Part shown: piece by piece, positions 48,816-61,698 of the stretch | Numbering within the stretch: position 1 is the stretch's first letter | How the letters are laid out: every line of letters begins with the position of its first letter | Source of the DNA: Hemibagrus wyckioides | Lineage: Eukaryota; Chordata; Actinopteri; Siluriformes; Bagridae | Assembly: GCF_019097595.1 (NCBI RefSeq) | Contig: NC_080714.1 | Coordinates: 5,870,759 to 5,934,758 of the forward strand | Length of the DNA: 64,000 nt | Direction: 5' to 3' | Made by a program: the position numbers and the translations under genes | The notes under the pieces: model-generated | Told to the model about the DNA's origin: nothing | Database searches by the model: none | Seen by the model: the letters and a program-made list of their open reading frames with translations, nothing else

Positions 48816-50389
48816 ATTCAATTTTTCAATAATTTTATCCAAAATGGCACAATACAATCTAATATACAGTATAAGACTTTATAGAACTATAAAACTAGAA
48901 GACTAGAAGACTTTATAAAACTATAAAATCTGAAAGATTAGATCAATGTTTCTTCAAGATCATCAGTTAAACTCTGGTAACTCGCCCTAGTGTCCCTTTA
49001 CAGGAGGCTGAAGGTTAAACACTTAACTATAAACACTGAAGAAAAGAACTGAACTGTTCTCTATATAAAAATTTATATAGGGTCTCAACTACACATACAC
49101 ACACACACACACACACAACGTTCTGTGTGTGTTTGCCTTTGAGTACTGATTTAAAAAATTAAGTAACATGTAATATTAAATGATGAAATAAAGGAACCAT
49201 GTAAAAGAATCGGGTAAAACTGTGAAAAAAATCCAATATGAATTGTGAAAAGCAGTCACATGGAAACATTAAAAAAAAAACATTGAAATTTATAATAATG
49301 AACTCAAAACAGAAAAACAAATGAAAACAAAAAATGGATTTAAAAAATGATTTAATGAAGCACAGCTGGTACATTCATTTTGAGAGATTTTTTAAATTAT
49401 TATTATTATTATTATTTTTAAAGCAAAACAATTACAAACAATATAATAACAACACTACAACTTTCATTCCCAGCTCGGTCCTTTGATGGAACCCATCTGG
49501 AAGCTCATTCTGCCCGTAGTCTTTCTGGCTAAATCTCCATTTACTCGAGATAGAGCGACATCTGCCCATCTGGTACTTATACAATCGCACAAGCTGTGCC
49601 GAGTTATTTGGGGAACAGCGATGGACAGAAATCATCAGCTTTTGCCGCCGAAGTTAAGCAGATTTTTTACTATCAGGACTCGGGGCCACTTCTGCACAAG
49701 TCGTTCCTTATTTCCTGCCCACTTTAGTCAGCGTCGCTCTGTGAGTGTATTCCAGCTCACCGACTGGCTGAAAGCCAAACTCCTTCCTGCTTTTTTTTTT
49801 CTAAGGAGAAGATGGAAAAATGAACCCTGTCTTTTTCTATAATGTGTGCCATCTGTGCCATTTTGCGATTTAACACCTGGATAGCTCTGAATAGCTCCTT
49901 TTTCTCTCTCTGTCTATCTATCTATCTTCTTTGTTCTCTTTCTCATTATTATCTCTGTCATGTGCCTGTCTCTCTGTTTTTCTTTAGTTCTTTCTCTGTT
50001 CTTTGTCTCTCTCACTTCTCTGACTGTTATCTCTCTCTCTCTCTCTCTCTCATCCATTTCTATCTTCTCTGTTTCTCTTTCTTATCCGTCTCTTCCTCTT
50101 TCAGTGTTTTTTTTTCAGGTTTTTTCAGCCTTCTTGTGATTTGTTAGTCAGGTTGTGCAATGTTCTGATTAAAGTGTCCCTTCTGTGACAAAACAATCAT
50201 TTTATACAGATTGCTCTTTTACTGAAATGCATATTATGCCAAATCCATTTAATCCCAAATATGGGATTAAAATGGATTGTGCTCCCTGTGGTATAGACTG
50301 CATGCACTTTCTGAAAGTTTCATTTTTGTTCACAATTTAGACAAAGTGAAGGGGGAGTTCTCTTACAGGAAATTCATGAGCTTTTAATG
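48816..50389. other. No recognised gene
   Basis: Includes (CA)n near 49097-49119, (ATT)n near 49397 and a CT/TCTT-rich part at about 49900-50110. A 119-codon frame at 49483-49842 in GC-richer sequence has no recognised domain. Confidence 0.45.
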
Positions 50390-50576
50390 AATGAGTAGAT
50401 TAGTGGTTACGGTGTTATTCTATTGATTGGAAGGTTGTGAGTTCAAATCCCAGGTCCACCAAGCTGCCACTGGTGGGCCCCTGAGCAAGGCCCCTTTAAC
50501 CTTCAGTTGTATAAAGTGAGATCAATTGTAAGTTGCTCTGGGTAAGGGCTTCTGCTAAATGCCAGAAATGTAAATG
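50390..50576 (+). mobile_element. tRNA-derived SINE with L2-type tail
   Basis: The best-preserved copy of the first SINE family. Head TAGATTAGTGGTTACGGTGT, B-box GAGTTCAAATCCC, body GCCACTGGTGGGCCCCTGAG, tail GTTGCTCTGGGTAAGGGCTT then CTGCTAAATGCCAGAAATG. Confidence 0.88.
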
Positions 50577-50859
50577 ATTGGTGTGATGCAGTTGACTGTT
50601 TTCCAATAACGTGTTATTCCTCTAGATTTTTTTCAGTTTGTCGTGACAAACTTTGATGTTGGCTTGACAAAGCAAGTAGTCGTGACCTCAGCTGCTTTTC
50701 GGAGGCGAGTGGAAAGTCGGGTTTCCAATACTTTTGGAGACGAATGGACAGATAGGTTGGCAATAGATAGATAGTAGAAATTGTGAAAATGAACAAGTGC
50801 AGATAAATATGTAAATATGTACATTGATAAATAAGGGGATACAGGTCCATTCACACCAG

Positions 50860-51025
50860 AGCCAGCAGGTTCAGGGCCAGTTTTTTCCCCACAACCATAA
50901 ATCTTCTGAACTCTACTCCACACCGCTAGGACACTCATGTCTCACTACACTTTACCACCTTGCAGGTCGGCTTCACCCTGTACATTTTGCAACATTTTCT
51001 CTGTATAATATAATTATAATGTACA

Positions 51026-51074
<49 letters not shown>

Positions 51075-51092
51075 GCAATGACAATAAAGTTG

Positions 51093-51095
<3 letters not shown>
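50860..51095 (+). mobile_element. LINE 3'-end fragment
   Basis: CAGGTTCAGGGCCAGTTTTT then TCCCCACAACC and CTTCTGAACTC encode a worn RFRxSFFPxxIxLLNS pattern, common at the C terminus of fish LINE ORF2. After a short 3' region it has TTGCAATGACAATAAAGTTG, a typical LINE tail. A (CTAT)n expansion sits inside the tail. Confidence 0.6.

Positions 51096-51172
<77 letters not shown>
51026..51172. repeat. (CTAT)n microsatellite, two blocks
   Basis: (CTAT)n at about 51031-51072 and 51096-51172, separated by TTGCAATGACAATAAAGTTG. Confidence 0.97.
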
Positions 51173-52319
51173 AGGCTATGTCAGTATGTGCATAGAGAAG
51201 TATGTGCAAGTTGTATTTACAATTCTTTTGGAGGCGAGTGGACAGATAGTGTGCCAATACTTTTGGCAGAGAGTGAATACATCACCAGAATGCACATTCT
51301 CCTCATTGTGCCGAGCGTCTTGACATCACGTGTATTTTGCGGTTCCGAATAATTCCGCGGTTGACGTACCAGAGCAATTAGACACTTTTTTATACTTGAT
51401 GAATGTCATGTTATACATTTTATCCATTTATAGTTATATTTAATGTTGTGGAACATCATCAAGTCATCTCGTTTAAGTTATATGGTCTCTTTTTGTTCTC
51501 TTTTGAGGTTACCAAAGAAAGAAAAAGCACAAAAGTCTTCTGTCCTGAAAACCTTCCCCTGGTGATTAAGTTACAGCTATAAACAGAAAACTTCACCATA
51601 TCGACATATTTGTTAAATAACATGTTTATGATTCAGCTTAAATCATTAGATGGAGTTTTTGCCATTTTAAAAAATTCAGACATTCACAGAATGACACATA
51701 TTCACATATATCGCAAAAAAATTTGGGTCACATATTTTATTATTAGATGTTTGAATCTATTTTGTTGGAATTTACAGCTTGGAAAATGAGCATCAGAAAA
51801 ACTGAACTTTAAAATATTTGTCATGTTATTTTCACACACTTGGAGAAATTCAGACCAGGGTCAAGTTTAGATTGTAAAAAAATTTAGATTCTAACCTTTA
51901 GGGAAAGCTTTCGGAGTGGATTAGCCTGGATCAAATGAAACAAAATCAATTACATCTAATCAGAAATCCTGCTGGAGGTGAAAGTTTTATCATCATGTTT
52001 CTGAATAACAATAATAATGCTGTGGTCCAAATGACATTCTGTAATTAAATCCTACACAGACTTTGAAGGAAACACGCCCAGGGCAGATATTTGTGAAGTT
52101 ATTACAAAATAAATTCCTTTACTATTTTTTTTTTTTTTTTGCCACATAATGAAGCTTGATTCAGTGAGTCATAAAACATTGGATTTTTGCAAGAGTAACG
52201 TCTAATTAGTGAGCTAATCGATTGTCCTTCGGCAAACTTTTAACTAATTAGCTAGATTTTAAATGTTACCTAAAAAAAAGTTAAGACTAGCTAAGGCTAA
52301 AATAGATTTACCATGTTTG
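51173..52319. other. No gene seen
   Basis: TTTTGGAGGCGAGTGGACAG near 51226 echoes TTTTGGAGACGAATGGACAG near 50732. Otherwise non-coding, with poly-T at about 52126-52140. Confidence 0.45.
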
Positions 52320-52489
52320 TTAGCTCGCATTATAACATAGGACACTTAAGGAAGGAGTCTCCAGTGTCAGCATTTTGTGACAGTTTTCCCTTGTGCTTTT
52401 CGGTTATTAACTTTATTAAAATAAGAGAAAAAAGTGGCATGGGAAAGGTTGTTTATAGCTGCTGTAATGTAAGTGATAACAGGAAATTA
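52320..52489 (+). repeat. Dispersed repeat R, partial copy
   Basis: Shares GGAAGGAGTCTCCAGTGTCA and TATAGCTGCTGTAATGTAAG then TGATAACAGG with 25011-25435. A SINE interrupts it at 52490. Confidence 0.65.
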
Positions 52490-52829
52490 TCCATCCATCC
52501 ATTGTCTATACCCACTTTATTCACGGGGATCTGCTGGAGCCTATCCCAGCACACATTGGGCGAAAGGCAGGGGTACACCCTGGACAGGTCACCAGTCCAT
52601 CACAGGGCCACACATATAGACAGACAACCACACACACTCACTCCTACAGGCAATTTAGAATTACCAGTCAACCTAATGTACATGTTTTTTGGACCGTAGG
52701 AGGAAACCGGAGTACCCGGAGTAAACCCACACAGGCACGGGGAGAACATGCAAAGGCCCCTGCCTGGTTGAACCCAGGACCTTCTTGCTGTGAGGCAACA
52801 TTGCTAACCACTAAGCCACTGTGCTGCCC
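52490..52829 (-). mobile_element. tRNA-derived SINE (third family) with 12-bp TSD
   Basis: Reverse orientation: the head is at the right (GGCAGCACAGTGGCTTAGTG on the minus strand, then GGTTAGC) with a B box near GGTCCTGGGTTCAACC. The body has GCATGTTCTCCCCGTGCC and GTCACCAGTCCATCACAGGG on the plus strand. The tail is ATGGATGGAT at the left. A perfect 12-bp target duplication AACAGGAAATTA flanks it (52478-52489, 52830-52841), proving retroposition into repeat R. Confidence 0.93.
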
Positions 52830-52841
52830 AACAGGAAATTA

Positions 52842-53508
52842 AATAAAAAAGAATTAAACATAATTATAAACAAATAAAATATTCATTATTGATTATTGAA
52901 ATATTGTTCTTTAATAAGTAAAAATTGTGTAACACGTGTCATTCATATAAAATCTGTCTGCATGGTGAAGTGTTGTGAGTGAAGAAGGAGACAATTTTTG
53001 GAAGGAGTCTCCAGTGTTGTTACCAAAATATTAAACCAGCACTACTTACTTTTCCTTTAGGTTTAGGATATGTATACCCAACCTTATTTAATTATCACAG
53101 CTAGTTATTTACCGTTACTGATTATCCGTATTGAGATCTTATTTCATGATGTAAGCAATAGGTTTTTGTGTCTCATTTATAGGCTGTTGTCTGAGTCATG
53201 TGTCCTACTTGACTTTACAGGATTTAACAGAAGGGCCAGGGAGTGATTGTCCCATGGTTTGTTCCACCTATGTTTCTCAATACTCAAACACACACACAAA
53301 AACATTTCATCTTCTCATTTCAGACAAGACAGCAATGCTTCGGTTACTACTGCACATTCCCAGCAATCCCTAGAGAGAGGGAATTAACACAGCGAATGAA
53401 GGCTTGACACATTCAAGTGTGATGGATGCACCGCTTGGCCTCCAGATCTGACGTGTTAAATGTGCACCCATACATCTAGAAATGACTGTTAAAGGTTCTC
53501 TCTCTCTC

Positions 53509-53566
<58 letters not shown>

Positions 53567-54942
53567 CCGGTGTCTGCTTTATGAAGCGAACACTGAATTC
53601 AGAATAATTGCTGTTTAAAAGCAGTTCTAGTCTCATGCCACACTGAGCCCTAAAGGACAAAGCCATTTCAAATGGTCTGATTTATCATGAAATTAAGAAA
53701 CATAATAATACTCTAAATAACACTTCTGCTTTCCAGGCTGAGATTATTGAGGAAAATGCTTTTGTAGTGATAAACGTATTTGACAGCAACAAATGACTTT
53801 TATTGTCTGTCCCAGAAATAAATTAATCAACTGGTGGTGTGTTTTGAGCAAGCAGCACGATCCCGAAAGGGATACGGCTCATCTAAATTCAAGTAAGAGC
53901 ATCACAGTGGGACACATAATGGCACTTAATGGTTGCATTATTAATGTAATTGGATCACATAATTTTATTGAATATGACTCGGTCAACAGGAGTCACGAGT
54001 TTTGCTGTGCTTTTAGTTTTGGGTGATATTGCATGTTTAAACTGTTTATTACTAGAGGAATGATGAAACAGAGCTAAAAATGTCCAAACTTGGCCGAGCT
54101 CGCTCATGCAAAAGTAGGCGGAAAGCAGATTCCTCCATGTGTAACTCCGCCCCCTGATGTTGCAAGAGCAGCAGTTTAAGAAGATATAGATGGAGGACTT
54201 CACATCTTGGAGGATAGCACATGTCAGCCTTCAGTCTCCCAGATTGGTAGATGTTGTGTCTGTGATTTCAGTTTCATCTCATTTCATTATATCAGGGATT
54301 TTTTTGTAAATACAGACCACAAGAGGGGTTCTTTTTCAGCCTAACTGGGAGGAGCCATGCTACCCTTATAGGAAGGTTGTTCAGGAAGGTTCACAGTGTT
54401 AGCAGGTAGCAGCAGCACATGCATGACTCCAAATCATCTCCACAAGGAGGCATTGTATCTTGTAGGGTGTGTAGAGTATGTCATGGGATTGAGGGATTGA
54501 GAGATTGAGGGATTGAGGGATTGGGTTTCAGGGCCATGTGTGATGCCACATCCAGTGAAAGACTGAGAGATGAGTTTGTAGCTACTCACGGACAGCACGA
54601 ATATAAGAGCTACGAAGGATAGAAGGAACTCGATTTACGGCTATGGAGTTCTGAATGGACTGTGAAAGTAAGAAAAATCACACTCACCTCAATCATACAG
54701 AAGAGATTGGAGAACAAACTACCTGTAGCTCTGATTCTTGGCTGTTGAACAAGGAAATAGCAAAGTGTATGTGATTTCTCAACTGTACAAGGTGAGAAGA
54801 AGAAAGTCAATGGGGTCTGTATGAAGACAGTTAAACAGTCCCTGTGTGGCTTTGCTGGAAATTTTCACTGCCTCTATTGGTCAGGAAGGATGAAATAAGA
54901 CTAGTTGTTTCAAAAAGACAAATAGTTGTTTCAGTAAAAGTA
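52842..54942. other. No gene; (TC)n/(TCTG)n
   Basis: GGAAGGAGTCTCCAGTG recurs near 52998, another scrap of repeat R. (TC)n-(TCTG)n-(TC)n at 53497-53567. Short GAGGGATTGA tandem at about 54486-54526. No gene seen. Confidence 0.5.
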
Positions 54943-55518
54943 CAGTGGAACCTCGACATATGAATTGAATTCGTTCTGGAGGCAAGTTCTTTAGGCGAAA
55001 ATATGTATTGTGAAACGAATTTTTCCGTAAGAAATAATGTAAATGCAGACCATATCCAACATATTACCAATATTAGAAATACGAAGCGTATATAAACTGT
55101 ATGGCTGCTCACAAAGAACTGACCCAAGCCAAGCATTCCATGACAAGGGCACAAACAGGAAGTCATGCCACCAAGCTTGGGCTGCAAATAGAACAGACCA
55201 TCCATGCCAACAATCTGTCCACAAAAAAAAACACCAGAAAAATCATGTAGTTTTTGTCAAAGGTAATATTGGTATCATGGGTTGACTCTTTCCAAACAGC
55301 TTTCGCTGACTAAAAAAAAAAACAGTAAAATCTGTAAAATGGCTTGGCTTGGCTTTCCATCGACGCAAACAAGTTTTGAACAGCTCCCGGACGTACGCTC
55401 AACTTAGCCACCATTCAGTTTGGTTTGTTCTTTCGTTCGTATGCTTCGTTTGCTGATGCAAATTTCTTATAAAATTTCTAAGGCAAAAATTCGTAAAGAA
55501 TGGCATTTGGTTCCACTG
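54943..55518. mobile_element. pogo-like MITE, complete, 576 bp
   Basis: Left end CAGTGGAACCTCGACATATG with GAATTCGTTCTGGAGGCAAG. The right end, read inward, starts CAGTGGAACCAAATGCCATT. TA flanks it at 54941-54942 and 55519-55520. No transposase frame. Related copies at 61464-61696 and 20495-20643. Assignment to the pogo/Tigger side of Tc1/mariner rests on the CAGTGGAACCTC ends and TA target. Confidence 0.8.
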
Positions 55519-55520
55519 TA

Positions 55521-56008
55521 ATTAGTAATGTTTTCATTATTAAAGCTCACTGCTTTAAAGCCAAGCACAGTCTAGAGAACAATAGTGAGGCAATAGGATA
55601 CAATGTAAAGAAGATGAAAGACAAACCTCTCTCTCTCTCTCTGTTCATTTTTCTTTATATATTGCACCCATTCTGCTTTCTCCAAGAGCCTCTTAAGTAG
55701 TGAAAACAATGCACTTGTGACAGCTAAGCATTCCTGATGCATTTATTTTCCCCCCGACCGTAGCAGTCGTTCCCTGCACCGAGCCTCAGCCCACCAGGTA
55801 AAGAGGCAATTGAATCAGGATCCTTTACCATGCAGTAAATGACATTTTATCAGAGAAGCGAAATCAAATTATTGGCACACAGACAATAAGCTGAAAGTAG
55901 TCAACTATGACAGCGATGTTTCAGGGATGTACTGGCATCGATTGGTCATTTAAAATAGAACAGAAGATGAACAAGTGAAGCCTACAAGGAGAAAGAAGGC
56001 AGCTCTGA

Positions 56009-56040
<32 letters not shown>

Positions 56041-56744
56041 CAGTAAACAGGGTCTTCCCAGTTTAGGAGCAGGATCCACTCATCAGGTTTGCTTTTCCCC
56101 TGATGTGCAATGCTTAATATGCAGAAAGTGAGAAACATTATAAATAAGCTTTATAAATAGTTGCTGGTGATTAAGGCATAATGGAAAACAAATGGCAAAT
56201 TAAGATGAGAAAACGCCAAGAGAAATATTAATATAGTAATATTTAAATGTAGTTTGCTTGCTTTCAGTAGCTGTGAACAAAGAGATGGCTGAGAGAACTG
56301 AAAATTGACATAACTGTGCATCAGGTTTAGATGGCATTAAAATAAAAAAAATGCAAGGTGGGCTTTTTTTTGTATGTTATAATGGTTCTGCTATATGGCC
56401 ACTATTATGCAATGTAGCAAAACTTTGTAAAGCCTGGGATAGATTTAAAGATTGCATTAGTAGAAATGTTATTTATAAGAAAAGAGTCATTAGAGAGCTT
56501 GTTTTTCTGGAGAGCACTACCACTACCTCACGTAAATCTTTAGAATATCACAATGATGAGATTTCGTTGCTAATCAGCAATCGGCCTAGCCTCAAACTCA
56601 ATTAATTATCATAATTATCATATGCTCAATACTGAATCTTTGTTAATAAATTACTCATGAAATATCCCCTGCTACACTGGTGTCGCATGGCCTGTATTTG
56701 CATACTGGAAGATGATTGGCTATTATATTATATGATGCAATAAC
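55521..56744. other. No gene; (GA)n and repeat R scrap
   Basis: (GA)n at about 56011-56040. TTTGCATACTGGAAGATGAT and TGGCTATTAT near 56697-56726 match repeat R. No gene seen. Confidence 0.5.
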
Positions 56745-56881
56745 ACCTGCTATATATATATATAGGTTATATATATATAAACAACAGGTGATTTATATAT
56801 ATCTATATATATATATATATCTATATATATATATATATATCTATATATATATATATATCTATATATATATCTATATATATA

Positions 56882-56923
<42 letters not shown>

Positions 56924-56955
56924 GATATATATATATATATATATAAATCACCTGT
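56745..56955. repeat. (TA)n/(ATCT)n array inside an inverted repeat
   Basis: AT-alternating sequence with regular CTATATATAT breaks. ACAGGTGATTTATATATA at 56784-56801 is the inverse of ATATATAAATCACCTGT at 56939-56955, so the whole array could extrude as a hairpin. Confidence 0.9.
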
Positions 56956-57194
56956 ATGAACTCACTTCACCTGTTTCATTGGGCATCTTCACACCTATAA
57001 TGCTAATAATTAAAGGAGACCAAATGCAAAAAAATAGCAACAACAACAACAAAGGGGGGTCTGAGGGGTATGTAGGGCTGAAATGTATTCATAAAACTCT
57101 TTCATTCATTGGTCAGAAATAGAAAAAAAAAGGAAAACAAACCTTTATAAAGCACACACTGTAGTCATAAAATCAGAGAACATGGAGCAGGTAC

Positions 57195-57335
<141 letters not shown>

Positions 57336-59814
57336 AGATAGCTTTATTAATTCCAAAAGAAAATTAACAGATTACATCAGCAAGCAAAAAAGTTGACTGC
57401 AAGCAGGAAGTAATCAAGGCATTAATTAGATAATTATATAAAGCAGACAAAATTACATAATTGTATCAAGTCAATTAGATAATTATCCAAATAACTAGAA
57501 GGTTTTATGTACTACATCCATGTCAGTCTGTACAAATATCCAGAAAACACTTCATGCAGTGCTTCAGATTTATTCTTTGTGTATCATGACAAATTTTAGC
57601 AGTTTGAATCTACGAAAAAACTTGGACACTCTCAGGACTTATTTTTGGCCCAAGTCTGAGTTTTTTCACCTGCCTATAGAACCATCCAGAGGAAGAAAAC
57701 ACATCAGGGTTCCACTTAAATGGACTGAAAGTGACATATGTGAAAGCAGCCTTAAATGTCTGATGCACTTTATCTAGCCCTAACAATCAAAAATAACATG
57801 TTTTGGGTTACTTTTCCATCAGTTGAAATCAGAAATAACATGAAACGCTAAACGAAAACAAATAAGAACATGTATTTTTCCATGACAAGTGAATAAAAAA
57901 AGAGCTTTCTACATAAATAGCTACAATTTGCTAAAACCTATAAACAGATCAGAGCTCTTATGATATGTTTTAGCATTAGAGTGTAAAAATTCATTGGCCT
58001 TGCAAGAACAGGCCTACATGTCTGGATAAATCTCAGAGTGATAGAGTCTCTGGAGCACTGATACTGCCCGCCTCAGCCATTACTACAGTCTTATTAAAAG
58101 CTGATTTCATTTGCTGGAGTAGATTCGCTGGAACAGTTCATGGATCAAGATGAAATGCTGCCAGAGAGACTTGAATAGAACCTGAATACCATGCAGGGCT
58201 GAAGGACAGGTAATATAATACCATGTAAAAAGCTTGAAGGGAACGGAATAATAGGACCGCTTCGGAATAATAGAAAACCTTTCTATTGTTTTTTATTGCT
58301 CGGAATGGACAGAATGGACTCCTGTGACTCGCCATGCTGTGTTTGTGAGGTACAGGTTGTTCTATTATACATAGTTATGCACATACACTCTATTTGTTGC
58401 TATTTTTGAACAATAGTTATTGATGCATCTGCAGGTACTTCAAATAAGCCTGGGTTCAAACTCCAGGATTGAATTTAGCACTAGATCTTGGTGAATATTT
58501 GATTTTGGACCTGGTTGTCCGTCCATCAGGATTTTACTTTGCTGCACTGAGAAGGTTTTTGTTAATGCTGTGTATAAAGATGGATTTGAGCCCTCACTCA
58601 CTGATTTATTCCTTCACATCCCCTTTCATTCCATGCACACCCCACCTGCGGAGTCATTAACCTCCCGGCGGTTGATATTTCAGCAGAAACTGACCCCTGT
58701 ATAATATCCTGATCCTTCCTCCATCCTGCTTACAGTATTTTAAATCCCAGCCTCAGCCTAGTTCTAATTCCCATCCCTTTCTTCACTGAGGAAATGCTAT
58801 TTCTTACCCGCTCAGCCTCGAAGGGGTCCTTTCTACCGACTGTATAAATCAGAACAATGTCTACTCAGATCAGTGGGCCACTGGCAAATTTCAAAGCCCA
58901 CAGTTCAAATCTGGGCTAATCAGCCGCGAGTGGAAAAAAAAAAGGGCAGTCGTCTGACGAGCGGCGAGTTCTAGAGAAGACAGCAAGTGACAGGCGCAGA
59001 GGAACACACCTAACAAGGTTGTTAACGCATGTCTGGTGCACTTTTCCTCCACAGATAAACATAACCTCAGAATAGTGTGGAGATTCCTGATAATTGGACT
59101 AGCACTGGAAAGCTGGGTTGGGATGGGAGGAGTTAAATTAAAGGAAGAAATGGATCTGGACCTGACTGCCAGCCAGGACATGCTCTATGAATATTAAAGT
59201 AGATACGCATGATTAAGAAGGTAATGGAGCTTTGGCTTCCCAATTCTGCCCAGGCCAAATGAGTTTCTGGGGTAGCCTGCATTATTATCGTCATCTTTAT
59301 CACCATAGTAAAATCCAATTTATATGCCACATTTTAAACATGTCCAAATAATGCTCAGTTTGATTTAGAAGAGATTTCATTGAGGACAAGTTAGCAAGCT
59401 TATCATACTGTACAAGATTTGGGAAACTACACTGGGAACCACTTTACTTAAGAGAAGCTCATAAAGCTATGGCACTTACACATTACGGATGTATCTGAAT
59501 AAGAAATCATTATTCAGAATGAATAAATATTGTGTTCTAATGCACTAATAGGAGCAACACTTTTATTTCCTTCAGAGTGACTGGGAACCTGGAACACTGT
59601 AAAAAAAAAAAAAATTGTGTGAGATTTTTATTGTCATCCAGCATCAACAAGCATTTAGACAGCACTTGTAAGATTGAGGAACAAAGAAAGTCCATGAGCA
59701 TTAATAAGAATGTTTAGTTTCTGCCTAGTATTTTGGAAAATAGAGGAAAAGGAAATGGAAAACCATTTAATTCATTAGAAAATATTGTTTTGGAGATAAG
59801 CACCTATTTGGAGG
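57336..59814. other. No gene seen
   Basis: About 2.5 kb of non-coding sequence. Short frames only; no RNA or mobile element recognised. Confidence 0.45.
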
Positions 59815-60056
59815 AAGAACTGGGGGCACTTTATTATCATTACACATACATTACAGCACTGTGGAATTCTTTTCTTGGCATATCCCAGCTGATGAAGTTG
59901 GGGTCAGAGTGCGGGGGCAGCTATGATACAGTGCCCCTGGAGCAGGGAGGGTTAAGGGCCTTGCTCAAATGCCCAACAGTGGAGAGTCTGGTGATGCTGG
60001 GGCTTGAACCTCGATCAACAACCCAGAGCCTTAACCACTCGAACCACCACTGCCTC
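59815..60056 (-). mobile_element. tRNA-derived SINE, fourth family
   Basis: On the minus strand the head reads GGTGGTTCGAGTGGTTAAGG, with TTGATCGAGGTTCAAGCCCC as B-box region. The body is GAGCAAGGCCCTTAACCCTC and CCTGCTCCAGGGGCACTGTA. The distal part contains, on the plus strand, ATATCCCAGCTGATGAAGTT and ATTATCATTACACATACATT. Same head family as 63801-63937. Confidence 0.8.
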
Positions 60057-61463
60057 AGTTACCATGCTGACACAGTGCTTTAAATTAAACTACAACATTA
60101 AAGACCAGTTATGAACTAGACTGATGTAGATGAGGTTGAGGAACTGTTACAGTCAGAATTGGTGTGACAGAACTGGCATTTCTACCGCTGAGGATCTTTT
60201 GAGTGTTTTCCAGTTTCCATGGCATAGTGACAGGACTCAGATTTACTCAGTCACTTGATTACAGATATGGATATTTGCAGCACTAACAGGTTACTGGTAC
60301 ACACCCAAATAATGTCATTAAATTGTAATAGAGAGGTTTATATCAGTTATCACACCTTTATTAAACAATCTTTACACTGATTAGCTGCACAGCCAGTTGA
60401 TATTAGTCACTTCTTATTCATATCGGACAACATTACTCTGTGTGCTGGTATTTCTTGTCTGCAGGAGACTTTACAGGTCCCTCATAAGAATGACTCTGGT
60501 ATTTACCACCGTCCCCTCAGCTGCTCTTGTGTCCTACTTAATTTCCCTGGCCTTTACAGAAAGGACCAAAGTTCTCACGGTCAGACCTCAGTCCTCTGTC
60601 TCACAGTGAATTGGGAAAAATGCAAAAGCTAAGAGCTGAAGGAGTGTGTGGGGGGAAATGTGGACAAAGCTCCAGAGAAGCAAAATCATGATAAAGTGCC
60701 ATATATCAAACCAACGAGCAACTAAATAATGAAAGCTTTTACTCTACAGTATGTGGGACTTATTATCTGCATGTTCTCATGCTCTAAACAGACCAAACAG
60801 AGCCGATCATATTTAGTATCGAGTTAAAGCCATTATATCGAGTTAAAGCCATTATAAATTATAAAATAAAACACAGATGATGCAGCGGGTGATTATTGTT
60901 TCTGTGACGATCAATAATCCAATAATATCTCATACATGCTCTGATAGATCTGCCATGTTTTTGTTTAAATTATATCTGGGGTCAGATAAAAATAAATGTT
61001 CCTCCTGCGTTTAAGACGGCTTCATTAAAGTTCTCAGCAGCAACATTTTTACATTTTGTTTTTATCTATTTAATATTCACGTTTCTGTATTCACAGATTT
61101 AAATCTTCTCAAACAGATGGATTTACCCAGTGATTTTAGCTAGCCAGCTATGTTGTGGGACGACTGGGACAGTCTTGGCAACAGGTATTTCTAATTAATA
61201 TTGCTAGCAAAGGTTAATTAGTTAGCTTTCTCTCTCTATATATTTTCTATATAGCATTTCCTAGACAAGGTTTTTAAACACTCTATATCTAGTATTTAAG
61301 TTTAAGCTATTCTTTGTATTATAGTTATAAGTGAGCTGAGAAAAGTTTATTTATTTAAAAGGTGTCGCTATTTAAATGTTCACTATTTATAGTGTCTCGT
61401 GAACTTGGGGATGTTAGAAATGACTCACTGTTTTTATTTGAACAATCTGGACCTATTCTAATA
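60057..61463. other. No gene seen
   Basis: Non-coding. ATATCGAGTTAAAGCCATTA is tandemly doubled at about 60817-60854. Confidence 0.5.
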
Positions 61464-61696
61464 CAGTGGAACCTCAGCATATGAATGCCCTCCCTTCCAA
61501 ATTTTAACCTTAAGAACAGACTACCCTTGGCCTGGGTGGTCTGTTCAATTTTTAGCCCAAGCTTGGGAGGACCCTTGACCTTTAGAAATTGGTAATATTG
61601 GAAATATTTTTGGGTGGCTGGATTATCTGCACTGACATTAAGAACTTAAGAACTCGCCTCCAGAACGAATTAAATTCGTATGCCGAGGTTCCACTG
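61464..61696. mobile_element. pogo-like MITE, short copy, 233 bp
   Basis: Ends CAGTGGAACCTCAGCATATG and, read inward from the right, CAGTGGAACCTCGGCATACG. TA flanks it at 61462-61463 and 61697-61698. Its right half in reverse matches the left half of 54943-55518 (ATTCGTTCTGGAGGC, GCAGATAATCCAGCC), so it is inverted relative to that copy and internally shortened. Confidence 0.82.
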
Positions 61697-61698
61697 TA

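Noticed and set aside
49483..49842. 119-codon frame in GC-richer DNA
   Set aside because: No recognised domain, and neither splice sites nor conservation can be shown from the sequence alone.
56716..56946. Tyr/Ile repeat open frame
   Set aside because: Comes from the TA/ATCT microsatellite.
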